Source of the DNA: Enterocloster aldenensis
GTDB taxonomy: Bacteria > Bacillota > Clostridia > Lachnospirales > Lachnospiraceae
Direction: 5' to 3'
Length of the DNA stretch: 64,000 nucleotides
Assembly: GCF_003434055.1 (NCBI RefSeq)
Contig: NZ_QVEX01000007.1
Coordinates: 124,001 to 188,000 of the forward strand
In this document: positions 17,212 to 25,497 of the stretch, piece by piece
How positions within the stretch are numbered: the stretch's first letter is position 1
How the letters are laid out: the number at the start of each line of letters is the position of its first letter
Notes under the pieces: model-generated
Database searches by the model: none
Seen by the model: only the letters and a program-made list of their open reading frames with translations
What the model was told of the DNA's origin: nothing
Program-made: the position numbers and the translations under genes

Positions 17212-17251
17212 CTTTCCGGGCAGTAAAAACAAACCGTTTATTTGGAGTGTA

Positions 17252-17267
17252 TTAGAGATATCTCTAA
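17252..17267. other. 16-bp perfect palindrome near the adh stop
   Basis: TTAGAGATATCTCTAA is self-complementary and lies 15 bp beyond the adh stop codon. It may help transcript ending on the minus strand; no function is assigned. Confidence 0.35.
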
Positions 17268-17281
17268 CACGTTAGGGGGCA

Positions 17282-18469
17282 TTAGAATGTGACTTCCTCA
17301 TCATAGAAGCAGCATTTCAGCAGCTGTTCCATTTCAGCAGGAGTGATGGCCCTTGGGTTGGAGCCCGTACAGGCATCGCCTACAGCCAGTTCTGCAACAG
17401 TGGGCAGCTTATCCATGAATTCTTTCTCATCGATGATTCCGCCTTCATAGTCCTTGATGCAGGTAGGAATGTCCAGGGCCTTGTTCATTTCACGGATACG
17501 TGCAATGAGGGCATCGGTCAGTTCCTCGTCCGTATTGCCGGTCAGGTTGATGAATCTGGCAATCTTAGCATATCTTGCAGCGGCCTCAGGTTCTTTGGAG
17601 TTATATTTAATAACCTTTGGCAGGTACATTGCATTTGCACAACCGTGAACAATGTGGCCGCCTGAATATGCTGCACCGGTCTTATGGGCCATGGAGTGGA
17701 CGATTCCAAGCAAAGCATTGGAAAATGCCATTCCGGCCAGACACTGTGCATCGTGCATCTTATCACGGGCTTCCATATCACCGTTATAAGATGGTATCAG
17801 ATACTCGTTAATCATCTCGATGGCATGGAGAGCTAACGGGTCCGTATACTCGCAGTTAAGGGTTGACACATATGCCTCGATGGCATGTGTCATGGCATCC
17901 ATTCCCGTGTGGGCGGTCAGCTTCTTCGGCATGGTCTCAGCCAGGGCCGGGTCAACGATTGCCACATCAGGCGTGATGTTGAAATCTGCAAGAGGATATT
18001 TGATTCCCTTGCTGTAATCAGTGATGACGGAAAATGCGGTCACTTCCGTGGCAGTGCCGGAGGTGGAAGGAATCGCACAGAATTTTGCCTTGGTGCGCAG
18101 GGTTGGGAAGTTAAACGGTATGATTAAATCGTCAAAGGACGTATCCGGGTACTCATAGAATGCCCACATGGCCTTGGCAGCATCAATGGGGGAACCGCCG
18201 CCCATGGCAACAATCCAGTCAGGCTGGAACGCCTCCATGGCTTTTGCGCCCTTCATGACAGTCTCAACAGAAGGATCTGGCTCAACGCCTTCGAACAGCT
18301 CTACTTCCATGCCTGCTTCCTTCAGGTAGTCCACAACCTTGTCCAGGAACCCGAAACGCTTCATGGAACCGCCGCCCACAACAACAAAGGCTTTCTTTCC
18401 TGTCAGTGTCTTTAATGCTTCAATTGCATCCTTGCCGTGATACAAATCCCTAGGTAATGTAAATCTCAT
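17282..18469 (-). CDS. iron-containing alcohol dehydrogenase
   Basis: The 395-residue group III dehydrogenase binds NAD(P) through GGGSPIDAAKAMW and iron through Asp/His residues in HTGMDAMTHAIEAYVS and in GIVHSMAHKTGA with HIVHGCANA. Relatives include the butanol and 1,3-propanediol dehydrogenases of clostridia and the C-terminal half of AdhE, which reduce aldehydes to alcohols to recycle NADH. The exact substrate is unknown. GGGAGG lies before ATG 18469. A Rex-like site lies about 40 nt upstream, which fits control by NADH/NAD+ ratio. Single gene. Confidence 0.88.
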   Translation of the reverse strand: MRFTLPRDLYHGKDAIEALKTLTGKKAFVVVGGGSMKRFGFLDKVVDYLKEAGMEVELFEGVEPDPSVETVMKGAKAMEAFQPDWIVAMGGGSPIDAAKAMWAFYEYPDTSFDDLIIPFNFPTLRTKAKFCAIPSTSGTATEVTAFSVITDYSKGIKYPLADFNITPDVAIVDPALAETMPKKLTAHTGMDAMTHAIEAYVSTLNCEYTDPLALHAIEMINEYLIPSYNGDMEARDKMHDAQCLAGMAFSNALLGIVHSMAHKTGAAYSGGHIVHGCANAMYLPKVIKYNSKEPEAAARYAKIARFINLTGNTDEELTDALIARIREMNKALDIPTCIKDYEGGIIDEKEFMDKLPTVAELAVGDACTGSNPRAITPAEMEQLLKCCFYDEEVTF

Positions 18470-18507
18470 GATAATACCTCCCAGTATATGTTAAAAATTT
18501 AATTGAT

Positions 18508-18525
18508 TTGTTATTTCTTTAACAA
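18508..18525. promoter_or_regulatory. putative Rex operator
   Basis: TTGTTATTTCTTTAACAA matches the Rex consensus TTGTTAANNNNTTAACAA with one mismatch. It lies 39 nt upstream of the adh start and just downstream of a TATCAT-like -10 on the minus strand, a repressing position. Confidence 0.6.
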
Positions 18526-18692
18526 CTATATGATAGCATGGTTTGCCATATATGGGTAGGTATGAAAAAGGCATACCGGTATTCCTAAACGGATATCGTG
18601 GAATTTGTAATAAATATAAAGATAAAAGAACTATTATGGCAGGATAAGCTGTGATATACTGATAATGATTATTCAAAAGGAGGAAAGCCTGA

Positions 18693-19811
18693 ATGAATTT
18701 TTTTATGGGTAAGAAGTTTGTCGGTCCTGGCGGGAAAAGCGGGAAAGACGGACCGGAAGTTGTCATTGACAATGGCGCGGATAACAATAAGAAGATGAAA
18801 CGCATGCTGCGCCCTGTTAAATTCGCGATCATCCTGGCGCTGGTGGGGGTAGCTGCCCTGGATTCCTTTTATACGCTGTCCGAGAATGAGATGGCTGTGG
18901 TCACCACCTTCGGCAGGCCCTCCAGCGTCATGACCTCAGGGCCTAAGTTTAAATACCCCTTCATACAGAAGGTGTATAAGATGTCCAAGGAAATCAGGGG
19001 CATGCCCATTGGCTATGACCCGGATTACAGCTCCCAGACAGGAGCCGGCGCGCCGTTGCTTAACAGCCACATAAACGCGTCCAGCAGGGTGGATGACGGG
19101 GAGGGGACGCCGGAGAACACGGTATCCATTCCTTCTGAATCAGAGATGATAACCAAGGATTTCAACTTTGTGAACGTGGATTTCTATATCGAATATCAGA
19201 TTGTGGACCCCATCAAGGCATATATCAACAGCCAATATGCCATATCCATCCTTAAGAACCTGGCCCAGTCCTATATCAGGGACACGGTGGGCTCCTACAG
19301 TGTGGACGAGGTGATTACCACGGGCAAATCCGAGATACAGGCCAAGGTCAAGGCCCTGCTTTCCGAGCGCCTGGAACAGGAGGATATAGGAATCGGCATT
19401 GTCAATGTGACCATACAGGATGCGGAGCCGCCCACCGAGGCTGTGAACAATGCGTTCAAGGCAGTGGAGGACGCCAAACAGGGCATGGACACCAAGATAA
19501 ACGAGGCCAAGAAATACCAGTCAGAGCAGCTGCCGGCTGCCAATGCCAAGGCGGATAAGGCTGCAAGGGATGCGGAAGCCTACAGGCAGCAGCGTATCAG
19601 CGAGGCAGAGGGACAGGTTTCCCGCTTCAATGATATGTATGAGGAGTATGCCAAGTACCCGCTGATTACCAAGAAGAGGATGTTCTATGAGACCATGGAG
19701 GAGCTGCTTCCGGGCCTGAAGGTCATTGTCAACGGTTCGGACGGCACCCAGACCATGCTGCCCCTGGATTCTTTTGTAAGTGACAGCCAGAAGGGAGGTA
19801 CCCAGCAATGA
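18693..19811 (+). CDS. hflK: HflK-like SPFH membrane protein
   Basis: The 372-residue protein has a short polar N-terminus, one membrane helix at about residues 41-60 (FAIILALVGVAALDSFYTL) and an SPFH/band 7 domain (ENEMAVVTTFGRP through DAEPPTEAVNNAFKAVEDA). An alanine/glutamate coiled coil follows. HflK and HflC form a cage around the FtsH protease and limit its access to membrane proteins. AAAGGAGG precedes the ATG. It overlaps hflC by 4 bp, so the two are translationally coupled. An insert rich in Gly/Ser at about 110-150 is longer than in enterobacterial HflK. Confidence 0.85.
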   Translation: MNFFMGKKFVGPGGKSGKDGPEVVIDNGADNNKKMKRMLRPVKFAIILALVGVAALDSFYTLSENEMAVVTTFGRPSSVMTSGPKFKYPFIQKVYKMSKEIRGMPIGYDPDYSSQTGAGAPLLNSHINASSRVDDGEGTPENTVSIPSESEMITKDFNFVNVDFYIEYQIVDPIKAYINSQYAISILKNLAQSYIRDTVGSYSVDEVITTGKSEIQAKVKALLSERLEQEDIGIGIVNVTIQDAEPPTEAVNNAFKAVEDAKQGMDTKINEAKKYQSEQLPAANAKADKAARDAEAYRQQRISEAEGQVSRFNDMYEEYAKYPLITKKRMFYETMEELLPGLKVIVNGSDGTQTMLPLDSFVSDSQKGGTQQ

Positions 19812-20686
19812 GGACGCTGACAAAATTCATGAGGAATATAGGGATTGCCGTAATCATACTGATTGCCGTCACCATCTTTAACCCGGTGGTGGTCACAAGG
19901 GCCAATGAATACAGCCTGATCATACAGTTCGGAAAGGTGGTGCGCGTAGAGGACAGCGCCGGTCCGTCCTTAAAAGTGCCCTTCCTCCAGTCCGTACAGA
20001 AGATACCCAGGTACAAGATGATATCGGACCTGTACCCCAGCGATGTGACCACCAAGGATAAGAAGGTGATGACAGTGGACTCCTTTGTCATATGGGACAT
20101 CAACGACCCGGTCAAGTACCTGTCCTCCTTAAACGCCAGCAAGGAAAAGGCTGAGGTAAGGCTGGGCAATGTTGTGTACAACTCAATCAAGAACGTGCTC
20201 AGCTCCACCAACCAGGCGGATATCATATCCGGGCGCGACGGCGACCTGGCAAAGACAATCACGGACAATATCGGCACTGCCATGGATTCCTACGGCATCC
20301 ACATCTATGCAGTGGAGACAAAGAAGCTGGACCTGCCGGATTCCAACAAGGAATCGGTTTACCAGCGCATGATTTCCGAGCGCAATAACATTGCGGCCCA
20401 GTATACTGCGGACGGGGAATACCAGTCCTCCCTGATTAAGAACGAGACGGACAAGACAGTGAAGGAAACCGTGGCCAAGGCCAACGCAGAGGCTGAGAAA
20501 ATCAAGGCCGAGGGCGAGGCAAGGTATATGCAGATACTGAGCGAAGCGTATAATGATGAGTCCAAGGCTGATTTCTATAATTATGTACGTTCCCTGGATG
20601 CCATAAAGGCCTCCCTGAGGGGGGACAACAAGACGGTGATTCTGAATGAGGACAGTGAAATTGCGCGGATACTATCCGGTAATTAA
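19808..20686 (+). CDS. hflC: HflC-like SPFH membrane protein
   Basis: The 292-residue protein has an N-terminal helix (about 10-27) and a band 7 domain starting NEYSLIIQFGKVVRVED. The HflC-type patterns SVYQRMISERNNIAAQYTADGE and ANAEAEKIKAEGEARYMQILSEAYN are present. It partners HflK. The gene is last in a two-gene operon and is followed by a strong terminator at 20751. The FtsH partner is not in this window. Confidence 0.87.
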   Translation: MRTLTKFMRNIGIAVIILIAVTIFNPVVVTRANEYSLIIQFGKVVRVEDSAGPSLKVPFLQSVQKIPRYKMISDLYPSDVTTKDKKVMTVDSFVIWDINDPVKYLSSLNASKEKAEVRLGNVVYNSIKNVLSSTNQADIISGRDGDLAKTITDNIGTAMDSYGIHIYAVETKKLDLPDSNKESVYQRMISERNNIAAQYTADGEYQSSLIKNETDKTVKETVAKANAEAEKIKAEGEARYMQILSEAYNDESKADFYNYVRSLDAIKASLRGDNKTVILNEDSEIARILSGN

Positions 20687-20750
20687 GACATGGCCATAAA
20701 TTGATATTATAAATGCATATTTTATATTGATATTATATATGGAAGAAAGA

Positions 20751-20790
20751 CAGGCGTATTGATGGAAATGGATCAATACGCCTGATTTTT
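20751..20790 (+). terminator. strong intrinsic terminator
   Basis: CAGGCGTATTGAT pairs perfectly over 13 bp with ATCAATACGCCTG, then ATTTTT follows. The upstream strip 20700-20740 repeats TTGATATTATA twice. Confidence 0.85.
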
Positions 20791-20882
20791 GTATGATAAG
20801 CAGATGATAACGCGGATTATAAAAGCTGTAAAGTGCAAAACATACATATAAAAAACAGACTCATAGAAAATGACTATGAAAG

Positions 20883-20938
20883 GTGCACTAAAGGCACATT
20901 GCTTTCAATTGGATATGTATAATGATTGGCTATATAAT
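20883..20938 (+). promoter_or_regulatory. promoter and LysR-type site of catabolic operon 1
   Basis: GTGCAC (20883-20888), exactly 20 nt, TTGGAT (20909-20914), an 18-nt spacer and TATAAT (20933-20938). The same arrangement, including the ATGT after TTGGAT, stands before catabolic operon 2 at 29703-29758. The GTGCAC centre sits near -60, where LysR activators usually bind. A further GTGCAA lies at 20833. The rest of 20939-21057 is AT-rich leader with no structure I can name. Confidence 0.65.
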
Positions 20939-21057
20939 AAAGATAACCTAAGATTGATTCAAAACTTTTACCACCCCCTGGTCTAAGATGCAATCTCCGG
21001 GAGATATCTGCGCAATAATTGTTAAAAAAATAACAAAATAATGAAGGAGGGTATTAC

Positions 21058-22317
21058 ATGGCAACTGCACAAGATTACAGCTTAAGGAAAAAGGTATTTG
21101 CAGCATCCTGGATTGTCATTTTCGTGGCAGCGGGAATTTCAGCTTATTCTGTGTTTAAAGCTTCCATTATGGAGGCCACGGGGGGGACGGACAGCCAGAT
21201 TTCCATTGCTTATACCATACAGCAGCTGTTTGCAGCCACACTTGGCATTTTTTCCGGAAGGGCGGTTGACAAGATTGGCCCCAGGATCGTGATTTATCTG
21301 GGAGGTTTCCTCTATGGCTTTGGATGGCTGGTAGGAGGGCTCACCACGTCGGTACCCATGTTCTATCTGTTTTTCGGGGTGGTCAACGGAATCGGCTCCG
21401 GCCTTATCTACAATTCCTCAGTTGCCACGGGCCTTAAATGGTATCCGGAGAAAAAGGGGACCATGTCGGGGCTCTTGCTCATGTCAGCGTCCATCGGGCC
21501 ATTCCTGACCTCCAGGTTCGGCGAGATCCTGTGTAACGGCCTGGGCCTTGGGGCAAAAGGGTTGTCCGTGATTGGAGCTGCTTATATTGTCCTGGTGTGG
21601 GCCGTGGGCTGGATCATGACCGTTCCCGGCAAGGACTGGGTGGCGCCTCCCATCCCTGCCTCGGTTACGAACCTGGAGAAGGCGGACAGGGAGTATGGCC
21701 CCTTGGAAATGATGAAGACACTGCGTTTCTGGCTGATGATTGTGCTTATGTGTCTGGCCAGCATGACGGGAATCATGTTTGTAGGCGCGCTTTCAGGCAT
21801 TGCCCAGGCCCAGCTGGGGGTTGGTACGGCGGCGGCATCCTGGATTGTGGGGATCAGCGCCCTTGCCAATTTTGTGGGACGGATGGGATTTGGCCGTGTC
21901 TGTGACAGACTGGGGGAGGCCAAGACTGTTCTGATCATACTGGTGGTGACCATATTGTCCCTTTTCGTTATGAAGAATGCATTTACAATCCCGCTTTTCA
22001 TTACCTGCCTTATATTTATCGGCGCGGCCTTCGGAGGCGTACTTGTATGTTTCCCGCCGTTTACCCAGAAGGTATTTGGGATGGAGAACAGCGGGGTGAA
22101 TTATGGGATCATGTTTCTTGGCTATGCCTCAGGCTCTTACTTTGGCCCGCAGATAGCTGCCAAGACAAAGATGCTGGGACCGGACGGCGCGGTCATGGCC
22201 ACTTCCTACGCCAATGCCTACGGTATTGCCATTGGGGTGGGGGTTGCAGGAATTGTGGTATGCCTGCTTCTCATGTATGTAAAAAGCCGTTATGCAGATC
22301 AGGTAAAGGCAGCATAA
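21058..22317 (+). CDS. MFS transporter, oxalate/formate antiporter (OFA) family
   Basis: The 419-residue carrier has 12 predicted helices. The OFA-type features are the SQISIAYTIQQLFAATLGIFSGRAVDKIGPR loop with the GRxxDKxGPR signature, the GIGSGLIYNSSVATGLKWYPEKKGTMSGL region and a second-half FVGRMGFGRVCDRLGE signature. OFA carriers move small carboxylates such as oxalate, formate, lactate or pyruvate, and some move larger organic acids. As first gene of an operon with two CoA-transferases, it probably imports the acid that the operon uses. AAGGAGG precedes ATG 21058. Confidence 0.85.
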   Translation: MATAQDYSLRKKVFAASWIVIFVAAGISAYSVFKASIMEATGGTDSQISIAYTIQQLFAATLGIFSGRAVDKIGPRIVIYLGGFLYGFGWLVGGLTTSVPMFYLFFGVVNGIGSGLIYNSSVATGLKWYPEKKGTMSGLLLMSASIGPFLTSRFGEILCNGLGLGAKGLSVIGAAYIVLVWAVGWIMTVPGKDWVAPPIPASVTNLEKADREYGPLEMMKTLRFWLMIVLMCLASMTGIMFVGALSGIAQAQLGVGTAAASWIVGISALANFVGRMGFGRVCDRLGEAKTVLIILVVTILSLFVMKNAFTIPLFITCLIFIGAAFGGVLVCFPPFTQKVFGMENSGVNYGIMFLGYASGSYFGPQIAAKTKMLGPDGAVMATSYANAYGIAIGVGVAGIVVCLLLMYVKSRYADQVKAA

Positions 22318-22329
22318 AGGAGGAAAAAG

Positions 22330-23523
22330 GTGGATTGCACAAGGAAAAATGAGTTTTCAGGATTAACCGTGCTGGATCTGTCCCGATATCTTCCGGGCGG
22401 ATACGCCACACAGGTCCTGGCTGATATGGGAGCAGAGGTCATCAAGGTGGAGGATACGGGCAGGGGGGATTTCTGCCGCCACGATGAACCGGTGATGCAG
22501 GGGGAGAGCTATTATTTTACAGCCCTTGCAAGGAATAAGAAAAGCCTGTCCGTGAACCTGAAATCCCGGGAGGGAAAGGAAATCTTCCATAAGCTGGCGG
22601 CAAAGTCGGATATCATACTGGAAAGCTTCCGGCCAGGGGTGACGACCCGCCTGGGCATTGACTACGAACAGATAAAGGCTGTAAAGCCGGACATCATATA
22701 TTGTTCATTATCAGGTTACGGACAATCGAATCCCAACAGCCTGAAGGCACTGCACGACATTAACATGCAGGCCCAGTCCGGGTACCTGTCCTTAAACGGG
22801 GGCAAGACCAGCCCGCTGCATCTGTGCGACCTGGCCAGCGGCATGGTGGCCGCCCAGGCCATGCTGGCAGCCCTTTATCAGAGGAGCGTAAGCGGGAAAG
22901 GGAATTATATCGATATATCCATGTTTGATTCCTTTGTATGGTGGAACAGCATGCTGGACAGCCGCTATTACTTTTACGGGGGCAGCCTTGATGCAAAGGA
23001 CCTGGAGTATCCGGCTGTGTGCTACAACATCTACGATACAAAGGACGGAGGGAAAATCGCGGTTGGGATGGTGGAGGAGAAGTTCTGGAAGGAATTCTGC
23101 CGCCTGACCGGGGCGCCTGAACTGGTGCCTGTCCAGATGTGCCGCAGACATGAGGCGCCTGAAGCATTTTCCAGGATGGAAGGAATCATGGCTTCCAGGT
23201 CACTGGAAGAATGGAAGGAGTGGCTCAGCGACAAGGACCTGTGCATGGCGCCTGTGCTCAGTAAGGGCGAAGCCATTGCAGGCATACTGCAGCAGGAACA
23301 TGGGCTGATTGAGTATCATACCTTCCCAGGGACCGGGAAGGTGCTTCAGACAAATATCCCCCATAAAATGTCCAACCTTCCCCTGTCCCTAAAGGATATC
23401 CTGCCGCCGCCCGCATTGGGCGAGCACTCAAAGGAGCTGCTGTTAAGGCTGGGATATACCGGGGAACAGGCAGAAAGTCTGGCACAAGAAGGGGTTATAA
23501 AAGTATCAATAAAGGAGGAATAA
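22330..23523 (+). CDS. class III CoA-transferase (CaiB/BaiF family), first copy
   Basis: The 397-residue enzyme starts at GTG 22330 with AAAGGAGG upstream. It has FSGLTVLDLSRYLPGGYATQVLADMGAEVIKVE and KSLSVNLKSREGKEIFHKL, both typical of the family. The catalytic aspartate is expected in LHDINMQAQSG (about residue 140). Family members move CoA between two carboxylic acids without free intermediates (formyl-CoA transferase, CaiB, BaiF/BaiK, FldA). It is 12 bp after the MFS gene. The natural acid pair is unknown; carnitine, bile acid and aryl-propionate enzymes all fall in this family. Confidence 0.88.
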   Translation: MDCTRKNEFSGLTVLDLSRYLPGGYATQVLADMGAEVIKVEDTGRGDFCRHDEPVMQGESYYFTALARNKKSLSVNLKSREGKEIFHKLAAKSDIILESFRPGVTTRLGIDYEQIKAVKPDIIYCSLSGYGQSNPNSLKALHDINMQAQSGYLSLNGGKTSPLHLCDLASGMVAAQAMLAALYQRSVSGKGNYIDISMFDSFVWWNSMLDSRYYFYGGSLDAKDLEYPAVCYNIYDTKDGGKIAVGMVEEKFWKEFCRLTGAPELVPVQMCRRHEAPEAFSRMEGIMASRSLEEWKEWLSDKDLCMAPVLSKGEAIAGILQQEHGLIEYHTFPGTGKVLQTNIPHKMSNLPLSLKDILPPPALGEHSKELLLRLGYTGEQAESLAQEGVIKVSIKEE

Positions 23524-23528
23524 GGAAT

Positions 23529-24314
23529 ATGGGTAAAAATTGGTTTAGTGTGGATCCTAAGGAACATCTGGACGGCAAGGTGGCCATTGTCACAGGCGGG
23601 GGCACCGGTATCGGGGCTGCATGCGCCGAGACATTGGCGGCAGCAGGCGCCAAGATCGTGGTGGCGGCCAGAAGGAAAGAAAAACTGGAATCAACCGTGT
23701 CATCCATCAGGGAGGCGGGCGGAGAAGCCATTGCGGTTTCAGCCGATGTGACAAAGCAGGAGGATATTGACAAGATTGTATCTGAAACCATATCCACGTA
23801 CGGAAGGATTGACATCCTTGTATCTAACGCGGGAATGGCCCTTCCAAGATGCCATACCTTTGATTTTACCAGGGAGGACTGGCGCAGGATTTTTGACCTG
23901 AATCTGGACGCAGGGTATTTCCTGGCCCAGGCATGCGGAAAGGAAATGGCCAAAACAGGGGGAGGGAGGATTGTGTTCATGACTTCCCAGAGAGGTATCT
24001 CCGCCATGCAGAACATTGCCCCGTACTGCATTACCAAGGGCGCTGTGATGGCCATGGTAAAAGCGCTGGCCATCGACCTGGCCCCGTACCAGATTAATGT
24101 TAACGGCGTTGCCCCTGGTTACGTGATGACTGATATGGTATCCGGACTTTTGGCGGACGAAGCAAGGCTTAAAAACGTGCTGGATAAGACGCCGCTGGGG
24201 AAAATGGGCACCACGGACGAGATGGCGGCCGCTGTTTTATATTTCTGCCTGCCCCAGTCATCCTACACAACAGGACAGACAGCCATTCTGGACGGAGGCT
24301 GGTCCTGCCAGTAA
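23529..24314 (+). CDS. short-chain dehydrogenase/reductase
   Basis: The 261-residue SDR has the classical features: the TGGGTGIG cofactor loop near residues 22-29, NAG at about 99, a catalytic Ser in FMTSQRG, and Tyr-x3-Lys in APYCITKG. Arg in AARRKEK after the second strand suggests NADP(H) preference. The NVNGVAPGYVMTDM and TTGQTAILDGGWS endings are standard. It oxidises or reduces an alcohol/keto group, most likely on the substrate of this operon. It starts 6 bp after the CoA-transferase stop, so it is cotranscribed. Confidence 0.88.
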   Translation: MGKNWFSVDPKEHLDGKVAIVTGGGTGIGAACAETLAAAGAKIVVAARRKEKLESTVSSIREAGGEAIAVSADVTKQEDIDKIVSETISTYGRIDILVSNAGMALPRCHTFDFTREDWRRIFDLNLDAGYFLAQACGKEMAKTGGGRIVFMTSQRGISAMQNIAPYCITKGAVMAMVKALAIDLAPYQINVNGVAPGYVMTDMVSGLLADEARLKNVLDKTPLGKMGTTDEMAAAVLYFCLPQSSYTTGQTAILDGGWSCQ

Positions 24315-24416
24315 CCGGTCCGCAGATAGAAGGCCATACTGTTACAGCAATTCAAATAAATGGAGCGCGCCCGGCCAACCCGGTCCGCTCCGGGAAAAAT
24401 GAGAGGAGATAGAACT

Positions 24417-25469
24417 ATGAGTGAGACAATGGCAGCAATCATCAAAACAGCCCCAAAGCCAGGATGTATGGAGTATGTAACGGATTTTCCAAAGCCGGAG
24501 ATTAAAGAGGATGAGATACTGGTACAGGTAAAGGCCTGCGGTATCTGCGGGACGGACCATTCCCTGTATGGATGGAATGAGGCAATTGCCAAGAACTACA
24601 AAATCCAGTTCCCGGCAATCTTTGGTCATGAGTTTTCAGGGGTAGTGGCTGAAATCGGACCGGCAGCCCCCAAGAATTTTAAGATTGGGGACAGGGTTGT
24701 GGTCAATCCGGTTCTGTTCTGTAATGTCTGTTCTTACTGTGCCAAAGGACAGATTAACATATGTGATAACCGCCCGTTCTACGGAACAGACCTTCCGGGC
24801 GCATTTGCAGAGTATGTGGCCATCCGCGGCACCAACCTGATTCCTCTTCCTGACAATGTATCCTATGAAGAGGGCGCGCTCTTAGAAGCCCTTGGCGTTG
24901 CCATCAATGCGGTTGACCGGGTGAACCCACAGATGGGCGACTGTGCGGTTGTGCTGGGCTGCGGGGCCATTGGGCTGCTGATGCTCAAGGTCTTAAAATA
25001 TATTGGCATTGAAAAGGTCATGATTACCGGACTTGGGGTTGATAAGAAACGTCTGGCCCTGGCTGAAAAGATGGGAGCCATCCCCATTAACTGTGAAGAA
25101 TGCGACCCGGTGGAGCGCGTAAAGGAACTTACGGGCGGACGGGGCGTGCAGGTGGCCTTTGATGCGGCAGGCAATGCCCGCGCCGTGGAGCAGGGCGTCC
25201 AGATGCTGGCTAAAAACGGAAAAATCGGTATTTCCGGTCTTCCAAAAGAAAAGTCCACCCTGGACATGACCACAATCTCCATGCGTCAGTTAAGCATCAT
25301 CGGCAACCGGGCATATGAGCGCAAGACCTGGTTCCAGGGCCTGGATATGATGGCAAACGGCCTGGATATCAAGGAAATAGGAAGCCACACACTTCCGTTC
25401 TCAGAATTTGAGAAAGCCATGAAGATGCTGGATAACAGAGAGGGACTGAGGATTATCCTGGTTCCATAG
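24417..25469 (+). CDS. zinc-dependent alcohol dehydrogenase (threonine/sorbitol dehydrogenase-like)
   Basis: The 350-residue medium-chain dehydrogenase has catalytic zinc ligands in ACGICGTDHSLYG and FGHEFSGVVAE. The four structural-zinc cysteines are in the segment FCNVCSYCAKGQINIC. A VVLGCGAIGLLMLKVLKYIG Rossmann loop follows. It belongs with L-threonine, sorbitol and butanediol dehydrogenases; the substrate is unknown. ATG 24417 has GAGGAG upstream; an earlier in-frame ATG at 24360 lies in the 100-bp gap after the SDR and has no ribosome site. It may act with the SDR on the same pathway. Confidence 0.85.
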   Translation: MSETMAAIIKTAPKPGCMEYVTDFPKPEIKEDEILVQVKACGICGTDHSLYGWNEAIAKNYKIQFPAIFGHEFSGVVAEIGPAAPKNFKIGDRVVVNPVLFCNVCSYCAKGQINICDNRPFYGTDLPGAFAEYVAIRGTNLIPLPDNVSYEEGALLEALGVAINAVDRVNPQMGDCAVVLGCGAIGLLMLKVLKYIGIEKVMITGLGVDKKRLALAEKMGAIPINCEECDPVERVKELTGGRGVQVAFDAAGNARAVEQGVQMLAKNGKIGISGLPKEKSTLDMTTISMRQLSIIGNRAYERKTWFQGLDMMANGLDIKEIGSHTLPFSEFEKAMKMLDNREGLRIILVP

Positions 25470-25497
25470 GGGGCAGCGGGGGACTGGAGGGTTACAT

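Noticed and set aside
17252..17267. TTAGAGATATCTCTAA as a regulator site
   Set aside because: It lies past the ends of both convergent genes, so an operator role is unlikely; kept only as a palindrome.
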